A DNA stretch of 64,000 nt from Flavonifractor sp. An10 (GTDB lineage Bacteria; Bacillota; Clostridia; Oscillospirales; Oscillospiraceae): the NCBI RefSeq assembly GCF_002161215.1, contig NZ_NFMB01000002.1, positions 186,001-250,000 on the forward strand, read 5' to 3'. Below, one piece after another: positions 1-7,889 of the stretch. The position numbers were made by a program, and so were the translations under genes. The notes beneath the pieces were generated by a model that saw only the letters and a list, made by a program, of their open reading frames with translations, had not been told where the DNA came from and made no database searches. Within the stretch, counting starts at the first letter, position 1. Each line of letters opens with the position of its first letter.

Positions 1-2
1 AG

Positions 3-41
3 CAGCTGGGAGAGGAGGAGCCGGAGGAGGACGACGGCTGA
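3..41 (+). CDS. C-terminal tail of an unidentified protein (partial)
   Basis: The first bases read as an open frame ending in a very acidic tail (QLGEEEPEEDDG, then stop TGA at 39-41). The gene lies mostly before the window, so its identity cannot be judged. GC-rich codons match the neighbouring backbone genes, and a strong hairpin follows 16 bases later, as expected for the end of a transcription unit. Confidence 0.45.
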   Translation, partial: QLGEEEPEEDDG

Positions 42-57
42 GCCGAGCCCGGAAAAC

Positions 58-96
58 AAGGAGGCCCCCCGATGTTTTACATCGGGGGGCCTCCTT
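58..96. terminator. Perfect 17-bp stem hairpin, probable terminator
   Basis: The arms 58-74 and 80-96 are perfectly complementary around a 5-base loop. The plus side lacks a long T run, while the minus side runs into TTGTTTT, so it may serve both directions between the upstream partial gene and potD. Confidence 0.6.
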
Positions 97-129
97 CAGC
101 CTGTCAAAAAACCGCCATGCAGTCTTTCT

Positions 130-156
130 CGAAAAAGCGGCGGAGCCGCTTTTTCG
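130..156 (-). terminator. Terminator of the pot operon
   Basis: A 12-bp perfect stem (130-141 with 145-156) with a 3-base loop and A/T-rich ends lies 10 bases past the potD stop on the minus strand. The hairpin with its built-in T run is a classic intrinsic terminator. Confidence 0.8.
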
Positions 157-165
157 ACACAGAAG

Positions 166-1209
166 TTACGCCTTGAGGCGCAGCCACTCGCTGGTGTACA
201 GATCCAGGATGTCCTGGGGCAGATTGGTGTAGGACTCGCACTGGGCCATGATCTCCGCGTCGGGATAGGCCATGGGGTCGCTGGACACCTCGGGATCCAG
301 CTCCTCCCGCACGCTCATCAGCGGGGTGGAGTACCAGATCTCCTCGCAGTTCTTCAGGCCGGCCTGGGTGGAGCACATGTAGTTGATGAAGGCCTCGGCG
401 TTCTCCTTGTTGGCCGCGCCCTTGGGGATGCACATGGCGTCCACGTAGATGTTGGTGCCCTCCTCGGGGAGATAGAAGGCCAGGTCGGAGTTGTTCTCCT
501 GCATGGTCAGGAAGTCGCCGTAGTAGTAGGTGCCGATGGCGGCGTTGGAGCCCTCCATCTTGCTGAAGATCTGATCCATGGCATAACCCTGGAGGACGGA
601 CTTCTGCTCGATGAGGGAGTCCACCGCCTCGGTGATCTGGTCAGGGTCGGTGGTGTTGTAGGAGTAGCCCAGGCGCTTGAGGGCGATGCCGATGGCGTCC
701 CGGGAGTTGTCAATCATCAGGATATCGTTGCTGTATTTCTCATTCCACAGCAGATCCCAGCTGCCGGTGTCCGCCTCGTCCACCATGGTGGTGTTGTAGA
801 TGACACCCATCAGGCCCCACATATAGGGGACGGAGTACAGGTTCTCCGGGTCGTACTCGGGATTCTTCAGCTCCGGGTCCACGTCGGAGAAGTTGGGAAT
901 GTTGTCGAAGTTCAGGGGCTCCAGCTTGTCCTCTTCGATGAGGCGGGAGATCATGTAGTCGGAGGGGATGATCACGTCGTAGTCGGCGCCGTCGCCGTCC
1001 AGCACGGCATACATGGCCTCGTTGCTCTCGAAGGTCTGGTAGTTGACCTTGATGCCGGTCTCTTTCTGAAAGTCCTCCAGGACGGACATGTCGATGTACT
1101 CGCCCCAGTTGTAGACGTTTACCTCGCCGGCAGAGCCGCCGCCTCCGCAGCCGCTCAGGCAGGCCGCCGCCACAGCGGCGCCCAGGGTCAATGCCACAAA
1201 TTTTTTCAA
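166..1209 (-). CDS. potD: Spermidine/putrescine ABC transporter substrate-binding lipoprotein
   Basis: A 347-residue extracellular polyamine-binding lipoprotein that hands substrate to the PotBC channel. The N-terminus is a lipoprotein signal peptide (MKKFVALTLG, hydrophobic core, lipobox LSGC at about residues 18-21) followed by a Gly-rich linker. The mature part has the PotD-type opening VNVYNWGEYID and the usual length of the family. It is the last gene of a minus-strand potA-potB-potC-potD operon, 89 bases after potC with a GC-rich stem-loop between them, which may adjust the amount of binding protein. Whether spermidine or putrescine is preferred cannot be read from the sequence. Confidence 0.93.
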   Translation of the reverse strand: MKKFVALTLGAAVAAACLSGCGGGGSAGEVNVYNWGEYIDMSVLEDFQKETGIKVNYQTFESNEAMYAVLDGDGADYDVIIPSDYMISRLIEEDKLEPLNFDNIPNFSDVDPELKNPEYDPENLYSVPYMWGLMGVIYNTTMVDEADTGSWDLLWNEKYSNDILMIDNSRDAIGIALKRLGYSYNTTDPDQITEAVDSLIEQKSVLQGYAMDQIFSKMEGSNAAIGTYYYGDFLTMQENNSDLAFYLPEEGTNIYVDAMCIPKGAANKENAEAFINYMCSTQAGLKNCEEIWYSTPLMSVREELDPEVSSDPMAYPDAEIMAQCESYTNLPQDILDLYTSEWLRLKA

Positions 1210-1254
1210 TTCTCTCTCGTGCTCCTTTCAGACACAAAATACATATTTTCCAAA

Positions 1255-1278
1255 CCCGCCGGGGCGTGCCCCGGCGGG
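1255..1278 (-). promoter_or_regulatory. Intercistronic stem-loop between potC and potD
   Basis: A perfect 11-bp GC-only stem (1255-1265 with 1268-1278) sits in the potC-potD gap. On the minus strand it is followed by TTTGG, too short for a confident terminator. It could be a partial terminator or an mRNA stabiliser that changes the PotD:channel ratio. Confidence 0.45.
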
Positions 1279-1298
1279 GCCGGAACAGGGAAGGGGGA

Positions 1299-2162
1299 TC
1301 AGGGCCGCACGCCGGCCCGCCGCTCGGCCCGGATGGCCGCCTGGGTGCGCCGATCCTGCCGGCTCTGCCGGACATTGATGAGGATCATGAGGGCGATGAC
1401 CACCACAAACATGAGGGTGGACAGGGCGTTGATCTCCGGGCTGATGCGCCGGCGCACCATGGAGTAGACCACCATGGACAGTGTGTTGGCCCCGGAGCCG
1501 GCGGTGAAGTAGCTGATCACAAAGTCGTCGATGCTCATGGTGAAGGCGATGAGGGCCCCGTTGAGCACGCCGGGCAGGATCTCGGGCAGGATCACCTTGC
1601 GGAAGGCGTACCACCCGGTGGCGCCCAGATCCTGGGCGGCCTCAAAGATGTTGGGATCCAGCTGCCGCAGCTTGGGCATGACGGACAGGATCACGTAGGG
1701 GATGTTGAAGGTGATGTGGGCGATGAGCAGGGTGCCGAAGCCCAGCCGGAGCCGCAGCCCCAGGCCGCCGAACAGGCCGTTGAGGGCCCCCAGGGCCAGC
1801 ACGAACAGCAGCATCATGGACACGCCGGTGATGATGTCCGCGTTGGTCAGGGGGATGTTGTTGATGGTCATGCAGACGGTGCGGGCTCTCCGCTTCATGT
1901 TGGCAAAGCCGATGGAGGCGGCGGTGCCCGCCACGGTGGCGATGGCCGCGGAGAGGATGGACACCAGCAGAGTGGTCTGGAGGGCCTCCAGCACATACCT
2001 GTCCTGGAACAGCTCCGCGTACCACTGGAGGGAGAAGCCGCCCCAGACCGCGCTGCTCTGGGAGGCGTTGAAGGAGAAGGCCACCAGCACCAGGATGGGG
2101 GCGTACAGGAAGATGAAGACCAGAATCAAAAAGAGCTTGCTGAAAATTCCGTTGCGTTTCAC
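1299..2162 (-). CDS. potC: Spermidine/putrescine ABC transporter permease
   Basis: A 287-residue inner-membrane permease, one half of the PotBC channel. It shows an N-terminal membrane helix (LILVFIFLYAPILVLVAFSF), several further hydrophobic segments and the EAA loop that docks on the ATPase ([20 protein letters not shown], about residues 175-195). The C-terminus is Arg-rich. Its start overlaps the potB stop by 4 bases, implying translational coupling. Length and order are those of canonical PotC. Confidence 0.92.
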   Translation of the reverse strand: MKRNGIFSKLFLILVFIFLYAPILVLVAFSFNASQSSAVWGGFSLQWYAELFQDRYVLEALQTTLLVSILSAAIATVAGTAASIGFANMKRRARTVCMTINNIPLTNADIITGVSMMLLFVLALGALNGLFGGLGLRLRLGFGTLLIAHITFNIPYVILSVMPKLRQLDPNIFEAAQDLGATGWYAFRKVILPEILPGVLNGALIAFTMSIDDFVISYFTAGSGANTLSMVVYSMVRRRISPEINALSTLMFVVVIALMILINVRQSRQDRRTQAAIRAERRAGVRP

Positions 2163-3061
2163 AGCAGCACCGCCTCCCCCTCACCCTCGCCGAAGCGGTT
2201 CATAATCCCCATGCATACCAGCACGATCACCATCATCACCAGGGAGATGGCCGAGCCCAGATGGGGGTTGTAGGCGTTGCCCAAAAACTGCATCTCAATG
2301 AGATCGCCCAGCAGGATCGTGGTGCCGCCGCCCAGCAGGCGGGAGATGACGAAGGTGGACACCGAGGGGATGAACACCATGGTCACGCCGGACAGCACGC
2401 CGGGCAGGCTCAGGGGAAAGATCACCTTGCGGAACACCTGCTGGCTGTTGGCGCCCAGATCCTGGGCCGCCTCGATCACCCGGGGGTCGATCTTCTCGAT
2501 GACAGAGAAGATGGGCAGGATCATGAAGGGCAGGAAGTTGTACACCATGCCCAGCACCACCGCGCCCTGGGTGCCCAGAAATTCGATGTAGGCCACGTCG
2601 GTGGGCAGGGCCAGGCCGAAGGCCCCGTTGAGGGCCCCGTTCAGGCCGTTGAGCAGGTTGAAAAAGCCCAGGGAGCCCAGGATGTTGTTGATAAACCCGT
2701 TGCGCTCCAGCAGGAACATCCAGGAGTAGGTGCGCAGCAGGAAGTTCATCCACATGGGCAGCATGATGAGCATGTTGGCCACCCGCCGGAAGCCTGGGGG
2801 CGTGCGGGTCAGCAGGTAGGCCGCCGGGTAGCCGATCAGGATGCAGATTACCGTGGCGATGGCGGCCAGCAGGAAAGAGCGGGCGAACACGGCGGCGTAC
2901 CCCGCCATGCCCGCGAAGTTCTCCAGGGTGGGAACCCAGGCGCCGCCTGCCAGCTCCTTGGTGAAGGCGTACACCACCACCACAATGAGGGGGATTACCA
3001 CAAACAGGGCCATCCACAGCACATAGGGCGCGGAGAGCCAGGAAAGCCGTCTATTCTTCAT
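2159..3061 (-). CDS. potB: Spermidine/putrescine ABC transporter permease
   Basis: A 300-residue permease subunit with about six membrane segments and an EAA docking loop ([20 protein letters not shown]). The start is taken at ATG 3061 (MKNRRLSW), which gives an 11-base overlap with the end of potA and the usual N-terminus; a longer reading from 3091 would run further into potA and adds only basic residues. The 3' end overlaps potC by 4 bases. Confidence 0.92.
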   Translation of the reverse strand: MKNRRLSWLSAPYVLWMALFVVIPLIVVVVYAFTKELAGGAWVPTLENFAGMAGYAAVFARSFLLAAIATVICILIGYPAAYLLTRTPPGFRRVANMLIMLPMWMNFLLRTYSWMFLLERNGFINNILGSLGFFNLLNGLNGALNGAFGLALPTDVAYIEFLGTQGAVVLGMVYNFLPFMILPIFSVIEKIDPRVIEAAQDLGANSQQVFRKVIFPLSLPGVLSGVTMVFIPSVSTFVISRLLGGGTTILLGDLIEMQFLGNAYNPHLGSAISLVMMVIVLVCMGIMNRFGEGEGEAVLL

Positions 3062-4184
3062 CGCCGTCCTCCGCCTCCAGCCGATCCTCATTGAGCTCGT
3101 CGTACTCGGAGGAATAGGAGCTGTAGTCGCCGAACATGCCGGAATAGGCGCTCTTCTTCATGATGTGGAAGCCGTCGGGGTCGATCTTCACCCCAATCCT
3201 GGCCCCTACAGGGGAGAAGTCGGTGGTCTGGATGAGCCACTTGAAGCCCTTGAAGTCCACGATGATGTCGTAGTGCATGCCCTTGAAGGTGACCTCGGTG
3301 ACGGTGCCGGTGAGCTGGCCCTGCTCCTCGGGGACGATGTCGATGTCCTCGGGCCGGATTACCACGTCCACCGGCTCGTTGGGGGCGAAGCCGCCGTCCA
3401 GGCAGGGGAACTTCTTGCCGTACATGCCCACCACCTTGTCCTCGTGCATGATGCCGTCGATGATGTTGGACTCGCCGATGAAGTCGGCCACGAAGGCGTT
3501 CTTGGGCTCGTTATAGATGTCCTCGGGTGTGCCGATCTGCTGGATTTTGCCGCCGTTCATCACCACCACCGTGTCGGACATGGTGAGGGCCTCCTCCTGG
3601 TCGTGGGTGACGTAGATGAAGGTGATGCCCACCTGCTGCTGGATGCGCTTGAGCTCGATCTGCATATCCTTGCGCAGCTTGAGATCCAGGGCGCCCAGGG
3701 GCTCGTCCAGCAGCAGCACCTGGGGCCGGTTGACGATGGCCCGGGCGATGGCTACCCGCTGCTGCTGCCCGCCGGAGAGGGAGTTCACCGACCGCTTGCC
3801 GTAGCCGGCCAGGTTCACCAGGGCCAGGGCCTCCTCCACCCGGGTTTTGAGCTCCGCCTCGGGCACCTTCTGAATCCGCAGGCCGAAGGCCACGTTCTCA
3901 AAGATGTTCATGTGGGTGAACAGGGCGTACTTCTGAAAGACGGTATTGACCTTCCGCTTATGGGGCGGAACGTCATTAATCCTCACGCCGTCGAAGAACA
4001 CATCGCCGGAGGTGGGCTTCTGAAAGCCGCCGATGATACGAAGTGTCGTGGTCTTGCCACACCCGGAGGGGCCAAGCAGCGTGAGGAATTCCTTGTCATT
4101 GATATAAAGGTTGATGTGGTCCAGAATGACGTCGTCGTCAAATTTCATGAAGCAATCCGACAGGCGGATCAGTTCCTTGGACAT
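3051..4184 (-). CDS. potA: Spermidine/putrescine ABC transporter ATP-binding protein
   Basis: A 377-residue ATPase that powers the PotBC importer. Visible in order: Walker [10 protein letters not shown] (about residue 38), the Q-loop region, signature [14 protein letters not shown] (about 134), Walker [12 protein letters not shown] and the switch His in YVTHDQEEA, then a C-terminal TOBE-like regulatory domain ending in an acidic, Tyr/Ser-rich tail. First gene of the operon, with SD GGGGGAGG and a consensus promoter about 80 bases upstream that reads through a 12-bp hairpin in the 5' leader. Confidence 0.95.
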   Translation of the reverse strand: MSKELIRLSDCFMKFDDDVILDHINLYINDKEFLTLLGPSGCGKTTTLRIIGGFQKPTSGDVFFDGVRINDVPPHKRKVNTVFQKYALFTHMNIFENVAFGLRIQKVPEAELKTRVEEALALVNLAGYGKRSVNSLSGGQQQRVAIARAIVNRPQVLLLDEPLGALDLKLRKDMQIELKRIQQQVGITFIYVTHDQEEALTMSDTVVVMNGGKIQQIGTPEDIYNEPKNAFVADFIGESNIIDGIMHEDKVVGMYGKKFPCLDGGFAPNEPVDVVIRPEDIDIVPEEQGQLTGTVTEVTFKGMHYDIIVDFKGFKWLIQTTDFSPVGARIGVKIDPDGFHIMKKSAYSGMFGDYSSYSSEYDELNEDRLEAEDGDEE

Positions 4185-4215
4185 GTATCCTCCCCCATTT
4201 CAAAATGGTAGTAAA

Positions 4216-4247
4216 GGGCGTACCCAAACCGGCGGTTGGGTACGCCC
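4216..4247 (-). promoter_or_regulatory. Hairpin in the potA leader (possible attenuator)
   Basis: A perfect 12-bp stem (4216-4227 with 4236-4247) lies between the potA promoter and potA. On the minus strand the stem is followed by TTTACTACC, a weak T tract. It may be a leader attenuator for the pot operon, or the terminator of the upstream pseudouridine synthase gene, or both. Confidence 0.5.
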
Positions 4248-4261
4248 TCATTGCGAAACAA

Positions 4262-4290
4262 ATCATATATGCTCCGGCGAAAAATGTCAA
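4262..4290 (-). promoter_or_regulatory. Sigma-A promoter of the potABCD operon
   Basis: On the minus strand TTGACA (4285-4290) is separated by exactly 17 bases from TATGAT (4262-4267). It is just downstream of the pseudouridine synthase gene and points at potA. Confidence 0.8.
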
Positions 4291-4317
4291 TAAGAAAATC
4301 GAAAATTTTCAGGGATT

Positions 4318-5301
4318 TTACGGGACGGGCCTCCCGGGGGCCCCGGAGGGGAAATATTCCTCGGCAAAGTCCACCTTTTCCACGGTGAACACCCTGCCCC
4401 GCAGGTACTCCAGCACACCGGCGTCGGTGGGGAAGGTAAACTCCAGCTTATAGGAGTAGAGGGCCTGGAAGGAGCGGCCGTACCTCTTGTTGTCCCGCTC
4501 CCGGCCGTACTTGCCGTCCCCCAGCAGGGGGTGGCCGGCGGCGGCGAACTGGGCGCGGATCTGGTGGGTGCGGCCGGTGAGCAGCTCACACTCCACCAGG
4601 GACAGCCCCCCGGCGGTGCGGAGGGTCTTATATAAGGTAGCGGCGCTCTTGCCGCCGGGCACGGGGCGGGAGTATACCTTCACCTGGGCCTTGTCCTCGT
4701 CCTTGAGCAGGAAGCCCTCCAGCTTCCCCTGGGGTGGGCTCATGCGGCCGTGGATGACGGCCAGGTAGTATTTGGCGATCTCCCGGTCGCGGATCTTCTG
4801 GTTGAGCACCCGCAGGGTCTCGGCGTTCTTGGCGGCCATGACGATGCCGCCGGTGTTCCGGTCGATGCGGTTGCACAGGGCGGGGGCGAAGGAGTGCTCG
4901 TCCCGGGGGTTCCACTCCTTCTTCTGATAGAGGTAGGCCTGGATGTGGGTGATCAGGGTGTTGACCTTCTCGTGCTCATCGGCGTGGCAGAGCAGGCCGG
5001 GCCGCTTGTCCAGCAGCATCAGGTTCTCGTCCTCGTAGACGATCTCCAGCCGGGGCCTGAACACCGAGAGGAAGGCGTTGTCCTCCCGGGGCTGGTCGAA
5101 GAACTCGTCGTTGATGTACAGCTGGAGCACATCCCCCTCCTTCAGCCGCACGTCCCGCTGGGAGCCCTTGCCGTTCACCTTCACCCGCTTGAGGCGGATA
5201 TACTTCTGGGCCAGGGGGCCGGGGAGCAGGGGGAGGGTCTTGGCCAGCCAGCGATCCAGCCGCTGCCCGGCGTCGTTTTTTCCGATGGTAAACTCTCTCA
5301 T
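4318..5301 (-). CDS. RluA-family 23S rRNA pseudouridine synthase
   Basis: A 327-residue enzyme that isomerises specific uridines of large-subunit rRNA. The first ~75 residues form an S4-like RNA-binding domain (QRLDRWLAKTLP ... YIRLKRVKVNG). The catalytic domain carries NRIDRNTGGIVMAAKN, where the Asp after RI is the catalytic residue (canonical RLDxxTSG), and the later ELLTGRTHQIRAQFAAAGHPLLGD motif typical of RluA/RluC/RluD. Which rRNA position is modified cannot be told. It ends in a Pro/Gly-rich tail close to the pot promoter. Confidence 0.88.
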   Translation of the reverse strand: MREFTIGKNDAGQRLDRWLAKTLPLLPGPLAQKYIRLKRVKVNGKGSQRDVRLKEGDVLQLYINDEFFDQPREDNAFLSVFRPRLEIVYEDENLMLLDKRPGLLCHADEHEKVNTLITHIQAYLYQKKEWNPRDEHSFAPALCNRIDRNTGGIVMAAKNAETLRVLNQKIRDREIAKYYLAVIHGRMSPPQGKLEGFLLKDEDKAQVKVYSRPVPGGKSAATLYKTLRTAGGLSLVECELLTGRTHQIRAQFAAAGHPLLGDGKYGRERDNKRYGRSFQALYSYKLEFTFPTDAGVLEYLRGRVFTVEKVDFAEEYFPSGAPGRPVP

Positions 5302-5584
5302 TGAGCCGCCTCACGTCGTAAGATAGATTGGATTTCAGTTCAGTATACCACAAGCGGGGGCGGCAGGGAAGGGGGGAAGCTCCAGGCTGTCGATAAACTC
5401 TCCAGCCAAAGGATTCGGAGGGAGGGATAGTGTGAAAGGCTGCCCCGCAGGGCGTTTCGGAGCGCAACCGCCGCAATGCGGCGGCGCTTGGCGCGGAGAT
5501 GAACCGTCAGGGTTCCCTTTCGCGTTGGATCAAACAACTTTTTGAAACTTTTTTGAAGTTTCAAAAAGTTCAGCAGCGTGTCGG
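5302..5584. repeat. Gene-free hairpin cluster left of the insertion sequence
   Basis: No plausible gene. Several inverted repeats are packed here, including a GC hairpin around 5470-5490 (CCGCCGCAATGCGGCGG), a perfect 15-bp AT-rich hairpin (5536-5550 with 5556-5570) and a third hairpin starting at about 5573 whose right arm lies in the duplicated target site of the neighbouring insertion sequence. These look like terminators or extragenic palindromes. Confidence 0.55.
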
Positions 5585-5610
5585 AAAGGCTTTTTCGACA
5601 CGCTGGGAAA
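5585..5610. repeat. 26-bp target-site duplication, left copy
   Basis: These 26 bases recur exactly at 6661-6686, on the other side of the insertion sequence. They begin AAAGGCTTTTTCG and end GCTGGGAAA. The duplicated stretch is half of a hairpin (CAGCGTGTCG...CGACACGCTG), so the element appears to have inserted at a terminator. Confidence 0.85.
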
Positions 5611-6660
5611 TGTAGGTTTGTCAAACATATTGGACAGTGAATTCGTTCGGAGAAAGCCAACTAAGCGGTCTCATGGGGAAGTTGTTGGAGCGGCGGTTGT
5701 GGACAGCGAGCTGTCTGGCGAAGTCATCCAGGGAGTAAAAACTGTGGCAGGAATAGAAGCGTTTCTGGTCCTCACGGTGGCTGCGCTCCACCTTGCCGTT
5801 GTGGCGAGGCGTATAAGGCCGGATGAGCTTGTGGCGGATACCCAGTTGGGCGGCGGCGGACTCAAACAGAGTAGGGAGATCCCGCTTGCTGTTGGAGAAA
5901 CGATTGGTAAATTCAAAGCCATTATCCGTCTGGACACATTCCACGCGGATTCCCCGGCGGGCGTACCATTTGGACAGCTTTTTCAGAAAGTCAGCGGAGG
6001 AAAAGGTGGACTGCTCCGGGTAGGCGGCCAGGAAGCGCAGGCGGGTGAACTCATCAATGGCGGTGTACTGAAACAGGCGGAGTTCCGAGTCGGTGATGCA
6101 GCGGCGGGGGACCACCTTCACATCTACCTGAACCCGCTGGCCGGGATAGGTCATCTGCTGGTAGGGCTTTGGCTTGTAGGCCGTTTTCTTCTCTTTAGGT
6201 GAGAACAGCCCCAGCTTTCTCATCACCCGGAACAGGCTCTCTGGGCGGCGGGTGTAGCCTCGCTGCCGCAGCCGGTGCCACAACTCCACCATACCCAGAT
6301 TCGGATTGCGGCGGCGCATATCCCGGATCAGTTTTAGTTCTGCTTCTGTGTGCTGGTTTGGATGGCTGTGGGGCCGCCGGGACTGGCAAACCAGGGATTC
6401 TGCTCTGCCGTCCCAGCGTTTCTTCCAAAAGTAGATATACGACCGGCTTTTGTTATACTTCCGGCTTGCCCGGCTGACGCCGTATTTCTCCGCGTACTTC
6501 ATCAGGGATTGCCGATATGCCATGTCCTGTGTTATACTCTTGCTCATGAAGGATATGGCCCCCTCTCGTCAAGTTGTTGTCTGCAACTCCAACTTTAACC
6601 GATGAGGCCTTATCCTTCATCCTTTTTCTTCACTTGTCCAAAATGTATTGTAATCCTACA
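5611..6660 (-). mobile_element. IS481-like insertion sequence, 1050 bp
   Basis: The element runs from TGTAGG at 5611 to CCTACA at 6660, with imperfect ~30-bp terminal inverted repeats (both ends TGTAGG ... TTGGAC-AGTG). It holds one transposase gene whose stop codon falls inside the left terminal repeat. Exact 26-bp direct repeats flank it. That duplication is much longer than for typical IS481 members and resembles the long duplications described for IS1202-type elements. Confidence 0.85.
5621..6547 (-). CDS. DDE transposase, IS481-like
   Basis: A 308-residue integrase-core transposase. The N-terminus has a helix-turn-helix (AYRQSLMKYAEKYGVSRASR...), then a second HTH-like part, then an RNase H-fold core with candidate DDE residues in VQVDVKV, VQTDNGFEF and HNGKVERSHRED (the E). 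The reading frame is intact from ATG 6547 (SD GAGGGGG) to a TGA inside the left terminal repeat, so the copy may be active. Confidence 0.88.
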   Translation of the reverse strand: MSKSITQDMAYRQSLMKYAEKYGVSRASRKYNKSRSYIYFWKKRWDGRAESLVCQSRRPHSHPNQHTEAELKLIRDMRRRNPNLGMVELWHRLRQRGYTRRPESLFRVMRKLGLFSPKEKKTAYKPKPYQQMTYPGQRVQVDVKVVPRRCITDSELRLFQYTAIDEFTRLRFLAAYPEQSTFSSADFLKKLSKWYARRGIRVECVQTDNGFEFTNRFSNSKRDLPTLFESAAAQLGIRHKLIRPYTPRHNGKVERSHREDQKRFYSCHSFYSLDDFARQLAVHNRRSNNFPMRPLSWLSPNEFTVQYV

Positions 6661-6686
6661 AAAGGCTTTTTCGACACGCTGGGAAA
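6661..6686. repeat. 26-bp target-site duplication, right copy
   Basis: Exact copy of 5585-5610, abutting the right terminal repeat of the insertion sequence. Confidence 0.85.
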
Positions 6687-6828
6687 GCACTTGCATGTTT
6701 CACCGGAATTATGCTATGATAACCTACAGGACTTTCTCCCATACACATGATGTTAGACAAAAAAGAGGCCCGTAAAGGAATACCGCCTGCTGGAGTTTGC
6801 AAAAATGCGGATTTTCAGAAAAAAGTAT

Positions 6829-6857
6829 TTGACATTGGGCCCCGGTTTCTGTATAAT
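6829..6857 (+). promoter_or_regulatory. Consensus sigma-A promoter of DUF177-rpmF
   Basis: TTGACA (6829-6834), a 17-base spacer and TATAAT (6852-6857): a perfect match to the vegetative consensus, about 30 bases before the DUF177 start. A second weaker TTGCAT-18-TATGAT pair lies near 6690-6720. Confidence 0.88.
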
Positions 6858-6886
6858 GTCTGCTGTGCCATTATGTGAGGTGTACC

Positions 6887-7390
6887 ATGCGACTGGATCT
6901 GCGACCCATCCTTCATGTTCCCGGCGCGTCCCTGCCCTTTGACTTCACCCTGGATCTGTCCGGGCTGGATTTCTATGGGGAGCGCCCCTTTGCCCACCCT
7001 GTCCGGATCACCGGCGCGGTGCGCAATATGGCGGACGCCCTGCTTTTGGAGGGGAGTGCGGAGACCACGTTGGAGCTGGTGTGTGACCGCTGTCTCAAGC
7101 CCTTCCGGCAGGAGATGCATCTGCCGGTGTCCACCCTGCTGGCCGAGACCCTGGAGGACGAGGAGAACGACGAGATCGTCCTGCTGGACAACGGCGAGGT
7201 GGATCTGGACGAGGTGTTCACCACCGCGGCGGTGCTGAACATGGACGCCAAGCATGTGTGCTCCGAGGACTGTAAGGGGCTGTGCCCCACCTGCGGCGCG
7301 GATCTCAACGAGGGATCCTGCGGCTGCAAGCCTGAACGTGATCCACGTTTCGCTGCCCTTGCGCAGCTGTTGGATAAAGAGAATGAGTAA
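6887..7390 (+). CDS. DUF177 / YceD-family protein
   Basis: A 167-residue protein of the DUF177 family, found in most bacteria just before rpmF; linked in the literature to 23S rRNA accumulation or processing. The start is ATG 6887 with SD GAGGTG; a GTG 12 bases upstream overlaps the SD. A zinc-ribbon-like Cys set is visible: C-x2-C in CDRCLKPF (middle) and VCSEDC ... CPTCGADL near the C-terminus. It is 41 bases upstream of rpmF, as is usual, and shares its promoter. Confidence 0.9.
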   Translation: MRLDLRPILHVPGASLPFDFTLDLSGLDFYGERPFAHPVRITGAVRNMADALLLEGSAETTLELVCDRCLKPFRQEMHLPVSTLLAETLEDEENDEIVLLDNGEVDLDEVFTTAAVLNMDAKHVCSEDCKGLCPTCGADLNEGSCGCKPERDPRFAALAQLLDKENE

Positions 7391-7431
7391 GTTTTGCCCG
7401 GCCAGGGCATGAACCTAAGGAGGTGTCATAC

Positions 7432-7629
7432 ATGGCAGTCCCTAAGAGTAAAGTGTCCAAGCAGCGCCGGAATAAGCGCCGCAGCTCCGTGTGGAAGCTG
7501 GAGACTCCTGGCGTTACCACCTGCCCCAAGTGCGGTGCGTTCCGTCTGCCCCACCGGATGTGCAAGAACTGCATGACCTACAACGGCCACGAGTTCGGCA
7601 AGGTGGAGGCCCCCGCCGAGGCGAAGTAA
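7432..7629 (+). CDS. rpmF: 50S ribosomal protein L32
   Basis: A 65-residue L32 with the family opening [18 protein letters not shown] and a four-Cys zinc site ([17 protein letters not shown]). The start ATG 7432 has SD AAGGAGG. It ends in an acidic/Ala tail and is followed by an intrinsic terminator. Confidence 0.96.
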   Translation: MAVPKSKVSKQRRNKRRSSVWKLETPGVTTCPKCGAFRLPHRMCKNCMTYNGHEFGKVEAPAEAK

Positions 7630-7642
7630 ATAGGCGAAAAGA

Positions 7643-7670
7643 AGAGGGGACTTTGCCCCTCTTTCTTTTT
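7643..7670 (+). terminator. Terminator after rpmF
   Basis: Stem AGAGGGG / CCCCTCT with a six-base loop followed by TTCTTTTT, 14 bases past the rpmF stop. Confidence 0.85.
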
Positions 7671-7889
7671 GCCCGGAAATAGGGTACAATAAGAAGCGCG
7701 GAGGCGCCCGGGAGCAGGACGACAGCGAACCACGCAGACCGAAAAACAGGCCGGCCAAAGGCCGGCGGCATTTTCGGCGGAGTGGTGAGCAGTTGTCCGT
7801 GGCGGAGGGCGCGCAGCGTGACAGCAAGAAACGCGGAGAGCGCCGCAGGGGCGGATTTCATCCGCGCGCGGAAGAAGGAGGCCGGGGCC

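Noticed and set aside
1191-2273. Long plus-strand open frames opposite potD-potB and many other GC-rich genes
   Set aside because: They are His/Gly/Asp-rich mirror frames that arise from the GC-rich codon pattern of the real genes, with no SD and no family features.
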